This document shows positions 61,317-64,000 of a stretch of 64,000 bases of DNA, piece after piece. The DNA is from Flavobacterium crassostreae (lineage in GTDB: Bacteria > Bacteroidota > Bacteroidia > Flavobacteriales > Flavobacteriaceae): the NCBI RefSeq assembly GCF_001831475.1, contig NZ_CP017688.1:2963316-3027315 (forward strand). Reading direction: 5' to 3'. Each line of letters starts with the position of its first letter. Position 1 is the stretch's first letter. The notes beneath the pieces are model-generated. The model did no database searches. It was not told the origin of the DNA and saw only the letters and a program-made list of their open reading frames with translations. A program made the translations under genes and the position numbers.

Positions 61317-62366
61317 GTGAATATACATCAAAAATACCTCCATCGCTGCATTGCTCTAGCCAAAAATGGCCTAGGAACCACCTACCCCAATCCAATGGTA
61401 GGTAGCGTAATTGTGTACAACAACACCATTATTGGTGAAGGTTGGCATAAAAAAGCTGGAGAAGCCCATGCCGAAGTAAATGCAATCCGCTCCGTTAAAG
61501 ACCAATCTTTGCTTAAAAAAGCCACTATATATGTCAGTTTAGAACCCTGTAGCCATCACGGAAAAACCCCACCTTGTTCGGATTTAATCTTAGAACATCA
61601 GATCCCTAATGTAGTGATCGGTACCGTGGATCCTAATGTGCAAGTAGCAGGCAGAGGCATTAAAAAGTTAGAATCTGCTGGGGTAAAAGTAACTGTTGGG
61701 GTTTTAGAAAAAGAATGCAGGGCGCTCAACAAACGGTTTTTTACGTACCATCTCCAAAAAAGACCCTACATTATTTTAAAGTGGGCACAAACTAACGATG
61801 GATTTATAGCTCCAAAACAAAAAACAGAACAAAAACCAGTCTGGATCACAAACCGCTATTCTAGACAATTAGTACACAAATGGCGCACAGAAGAGCAAGC
61901 CATACTGGTTGGCACGCGCACAGTTCTAGAAGACAACCCCAGACTAGACGTAAGAGATTGGGCTGGCACCAACCCAATACGTATGGTATTGGACATAAAC
62001 CAACGCATACCCAAATCCCTGCACGTATACAACAACCAAGTCAAAACCATCGTACTCACAGGAAACAAGTTAGAGTCTGAAGAACCAAACTCTTGCATGG
62101 AGTATCTCGATAAAGACCAAAACATAGCAACTCAAATTGCCGCAATAGCCTACAAACACCAAATACAGTCTGTAATTATTGAAGGCGGCAGCCAAACCTT
62201 GCAAACCTTTATAGATGCGGATTTATGGGATGAAGCTCGGGTTTTTGTAGGCAATAACACTTTTAAAACCGGAACTCCGGCGCCACGACTGGATTTGAAT
62301 AGCGCCATAAAACAGACGCTTATTACAGACCAATTACTGCTGGTTTATAACCAACAGAATCTATAA
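61317..62366 (+). CDS. ribD: Bifunctional riboflavin biosynthesis protein RibD
   Basis: 349 residues from GTG 61317. Deaminase domain 1-145 with HAEVNAIRSV (zinc and catalytic residues) and PCSHHGKTPPCSDL; reductase domain from about 148 (ILKWAQTNDGFIAPKQKTEQ, then AILVGTRTVLEDNPRLDVRD; GGSQTLQTF near the end). It converts the pyrimidine intermediate of riboflavin synthesis by deamination, then reduction. Confidence 0.96.
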   Translation: MNIHQKYLHRCIALAKNGLGTTYPNPMVGSVIVYNNTIIGEGWHKKAGEAHAEVNAIRSVKDQSLLKKATIYVSLEPCSHHGKTPPCSDLILEHQIPNVVIGTVDPNVQVAGRGIKKLESAGVKVTVGVLEKECRALNKRFFTYHLQKRPYIILKWAQTNDGFIAPKQKTEQKPVWITNRYSRQLVHKWRTEEQAILVGTRTVLEDNPRLDVRDWAGTNPIRMVLDINQRIPKSLHVYNNQVKTIVLTGNKLESEEPNSCMEYLDKDQNIATQIAAIAYKHQIQSVIIEGGSQTLQTFIDADLWDEARVFVGNNTFKTGTPAPRLDLNSAIKQTLITDQLLLVYNQQNL

Positions 62367-62498
62367 AGACCTTTTTAGAGGATTTTTAGTTACTTTTGAA
62401 CAAAAAAACCAGTACTCTTTTTTGGAAAATAACGCAGCACTTTTGACTTAATCAATTTATAGACAATCGCAGCGAAACAACTACAAATTTAAACGCAT

Positions 62499-63134
62499 TT
62501 GGAAATCAAAGACACCTATAAAACCATTGCAGCGGCTTCAGAACAAACGCTGTTTAAAGAAAAGAACAGTAAATTTTTTGGTTATGCTTTTCCTATTAGT
62601 TCCGAGGAAGAACTCAAACCCATCCTAGAGGGCTTAAAAAAGAAGCATCCACAAGCCGGACATTTTTGTTATGCCTACCAAATAGGCACAGAAGACAGCC
62701 TTGTGTATCGGGCTAATGATGATGGCGAGCCTAGCAACAGCGCCGGAATGCCAATTTATGGACAACTGCAATCCTTTGGAATTACCAATGTAGTGGTGGT
62801 GGTTGCCCGTTTATTTGGAGGAACCAAATTAGGCGTAGGCGGATTAATTACTGCCTATAAAACCACCGCCCAGATTACTTTAGAACAGTCTGAGATTATT
62901 GAAAAAATCATCACCATCTCTTATTTAGTTTCTTTTGATTACAAAAACATGAATAAAGTAATGCGTGTAATTAAAGAAAAAAACCTGGAAATAGTAACCC
63001 AAGGAATGGCAATGGATCCAGAAACTGGAGTTCCTGTAGGTAGCATTGAAATACAAATCAGAAAAAAAGAGGCCGAAAAAATTGCAGCCATTTTTACTGC
63101 CTTGTACCAAATAGACATTCAAATCAAAGAATAA
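62499..63134 (+). CDS. IMPACT family protein (YigZ-like)
   Basis: 211 residues from TTG 62499 (MEIKDTYKTI). KEKNSKFFGYAFPISSEEEL, then AGHFCYAYQI, DDGEPSNSAGMPIYGQLQSF and VVVVARLFGGTKLGVGGLI are the family motifs; the C-terminal part is a ferredoxin-like domain. A -7 box TACTTTTG lies at 62391-62398, so a leader of about 90 nt is likely. Cellular role is not settled. Confidence 0.92.
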   Translation: MEIKDTYKTIAAASEQTLFKEKNSKFFGYAFPISSEEELKPILEGLKKKHPQAGHFCYAYQIGTEDSLVYRANDDGEPSNSAGMPIYGQLQSFGITNVVVVVARLFGGTKLGVGGLITAYKTTAQITLEQSEIIEKIITISYLVSFDYKNMNKVMRVIKEKNLEIVTQGMAMDPETGVPVGSIEIQIRKKEAEKIAAIFTALYQIDIQIKE

Positions 63135-63156
63135 GTGTCCTCTTTTGGCTTTTATT

Positions 63157-63558
63157 TCACAGCTCTAAAAGTTTTGCCACTACATACTCTGGCGCAGCCG
63201 TTGGCCGGCCTGTTTTTTTGTCTACAAACACCAGCACAGAACTCGCAATTGTTAATAACTCCATTTGTTGGTTATAGATCTCATAGTCAAATTCTATCTT
63301 CACGGAACGCTGGCTTTTAAATATCGTTTTTATAGTCAATATATCATCATAGCGTGCTGGTTTTTTATAATTCATGTTCAGAGACACCACCGGAAGCATG
63401 ACTCCGTTTTCTTCCATCCATTTGTACGAAATCCCAATGTTTCTAAGCCATTCCACCCTACCCATCTCAAAATATTGTGCATAGTTGCCGTGGTAAACCA
63501 CTCCCATTTGATCGGTTTCGGCATATCTTACGCGTACTTGTAACTCGTGTGTTTTCAT
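63157..63558 (-). CDS. Acyl-CoA thioesterase, YbgC/4HBT family
   Basis: 133 residues. VRYAETDQMGVVYHGNYAQY (9-28) has the catalytic aspartate and the HGNY box; FEMGRVEWLRNIGISYK follows. Hotdog fold, hydrolysing short acyl-CoA esters. It faces away from dnaA. Confidence 0.92.
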   Translation of the reverse strand: MKTHELQVRVRYAETDQMGVVYHGNYAQYFEMGRVEWLRNIGISYKWMEENGVMLPVVSLNMNYKKPARYDDILTIKTIFKSQRSVKIEFDYEIYNQQMELLTIASSVLVFVDKKTGRPTAAPEYVVAKLLEL

Positions 63559-63754
63559 GGTGTTTTTTTGTTTTAAAATTATTATTTTTTGACCATTTTT
63601 AACTTACCTACAACTTTATTTGTTCAAATTCAACTGCTAATTATTTTTTTATACAGAAATTTGTTCACATATTTGTTACCCCGAAAAAAACCGATATTTC
63701 GACTTCTTTTTCTATAAGGTAAGGATTACAAAATAAAATAATTTAATAGAATTT

Positions 63755-64000
63755 ATGAACAAAACTGCTCAATCAGTATGGGAAAACTGCCTGTCTTTTA
63801 TTAAAGACAACATTCAAGACCAAGCCTACAAAACTTGGTTTGAGCCAATCAAGTCAGTTGAACTTACCGATAACGCATTATATATTCAGGTACCTAGTAA
63901 ATTTTTCTACGAATGGTTAGAAGAACACTATGTAAAATTATTAAAAGTTGCCTTAACTAAAGAACTTGGTAAAAACGCAAAGTTACTCTATAAAATCAAG
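63755..64000 (+). CDS. dnaA: Chromosomal replication initiator DnaA, N-terminal part (cut by window edge)
   Basis: ATG 63755-63757. The visible 82 residues (SVWENCLSFIKDNIQDQAYK, then TWFEPIKSVEL and VPSKFFYEWLEEHYVKLLKV) form DnaA domain I, which binds partners such as DnaB. The rest lies right of the window. Upstream (63559-63754) no clear DnaA box cluster was found, so oriC is probably not within this window. Confidence 0.95.
   Translation, partial: MNKTAQSVWENCLSFIKDNIQDQAYKTWFEPIKSVELTDNALYIQVPSKFFYEWLEEHYVKLLKVALTKELGKNAKLLYKIK

Noticed and set aside
63559-63754. oriC upstream of dnaA
   Set aside because: Only a single weak DnaA-box-like TTGTTCACA (63661-63669); no cluster.
1-64000. 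CRISPR array
   Set aside because: No set of regularly spaced identical repeats was found; the attC-like sites are too long, divergent and gene-separated.

Overview
The low-GC sequence, the dense coding, the TAnnTTTG -7 promoter boxes and the set of proteins (MeaB, PurA, MtaB, Rsh and RibD of flavobacterial type) point to a chromosome of a Bacteroidetes bacterium, most likely a Flavobacterium-like genus. No database was searched; this rests on recognition of the proteins and promoters.

Positions 1 to about 32150 are the right-hand part of a tailed-phage prophage whose left end lies outside the window. It ends in the 3' half of a tRNA-Met(CAT) gene (32107-32150), which looks like the attachment site. 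From right to left it holds: three small genes next to the att site (two lipoproteins and a small HTH protein); an S24-type repressor with paired operators; a long leftward early operon (30029 to about 14214) with RecT, a RecE-like nuclease, a phage sliding clamp, PcfK- and PcfJ-like proteins, an SNF2 helicase, a winged-helix replication protein whose gene carries an iteron-like origin candidate, and many small proteins; then a ParB-methyltransferase fusion, small and large terminase and the portal protein (cut by the window edge). The packaging side also has a long non-coding stretch (2460-3010) with a tRNA-like gene, a strongly folded RNA candidate and an operator palindrome repeated upstream of the ParB-methyltransferase gene.

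The most unusual part is 5651-13948. Here the leftward phage genes are interrupted by mostly rightward accessory genes (KilA-N protein, exported proteins, a DUF4236 protein, an HPP membrane protein, a possible pore-forming protein, and a reversed XRE/ImmA-IrrE two-gene unit). Between them lie 117-136 bp imperfect inverted repeats that mostly begin YAACAGC and usually end AACGTTRNGC, one after nearly every gene. This is the layout of an integron-type cassette array without an integrase (a CALIN), carried inside a prophage.

From 32158 to 64000 the window is ordinary core chromosome: TRIC-type channel, RNA methyltransferase, thioesterase, (p)ppGpp synthetase/hydrolase, Fur-family regulator, purA, a NUDIX hydrolase, peroxiredoxin, AEC transporter, meaB, an SPFH protein, MATE pump, PPK2, an L,D-transpeptidase remnant, an SDR reductase, mtaB, a peptide-binding lipoprotein, a sigma-54 response regulator, an ABC-2 exporter pair, dnaJ-grpE, hisS, a MacB-like permease, prmC, ribD, an IMPACT-family protein, a YbgC-like thioesterase and the first 82 codons of dnaA.
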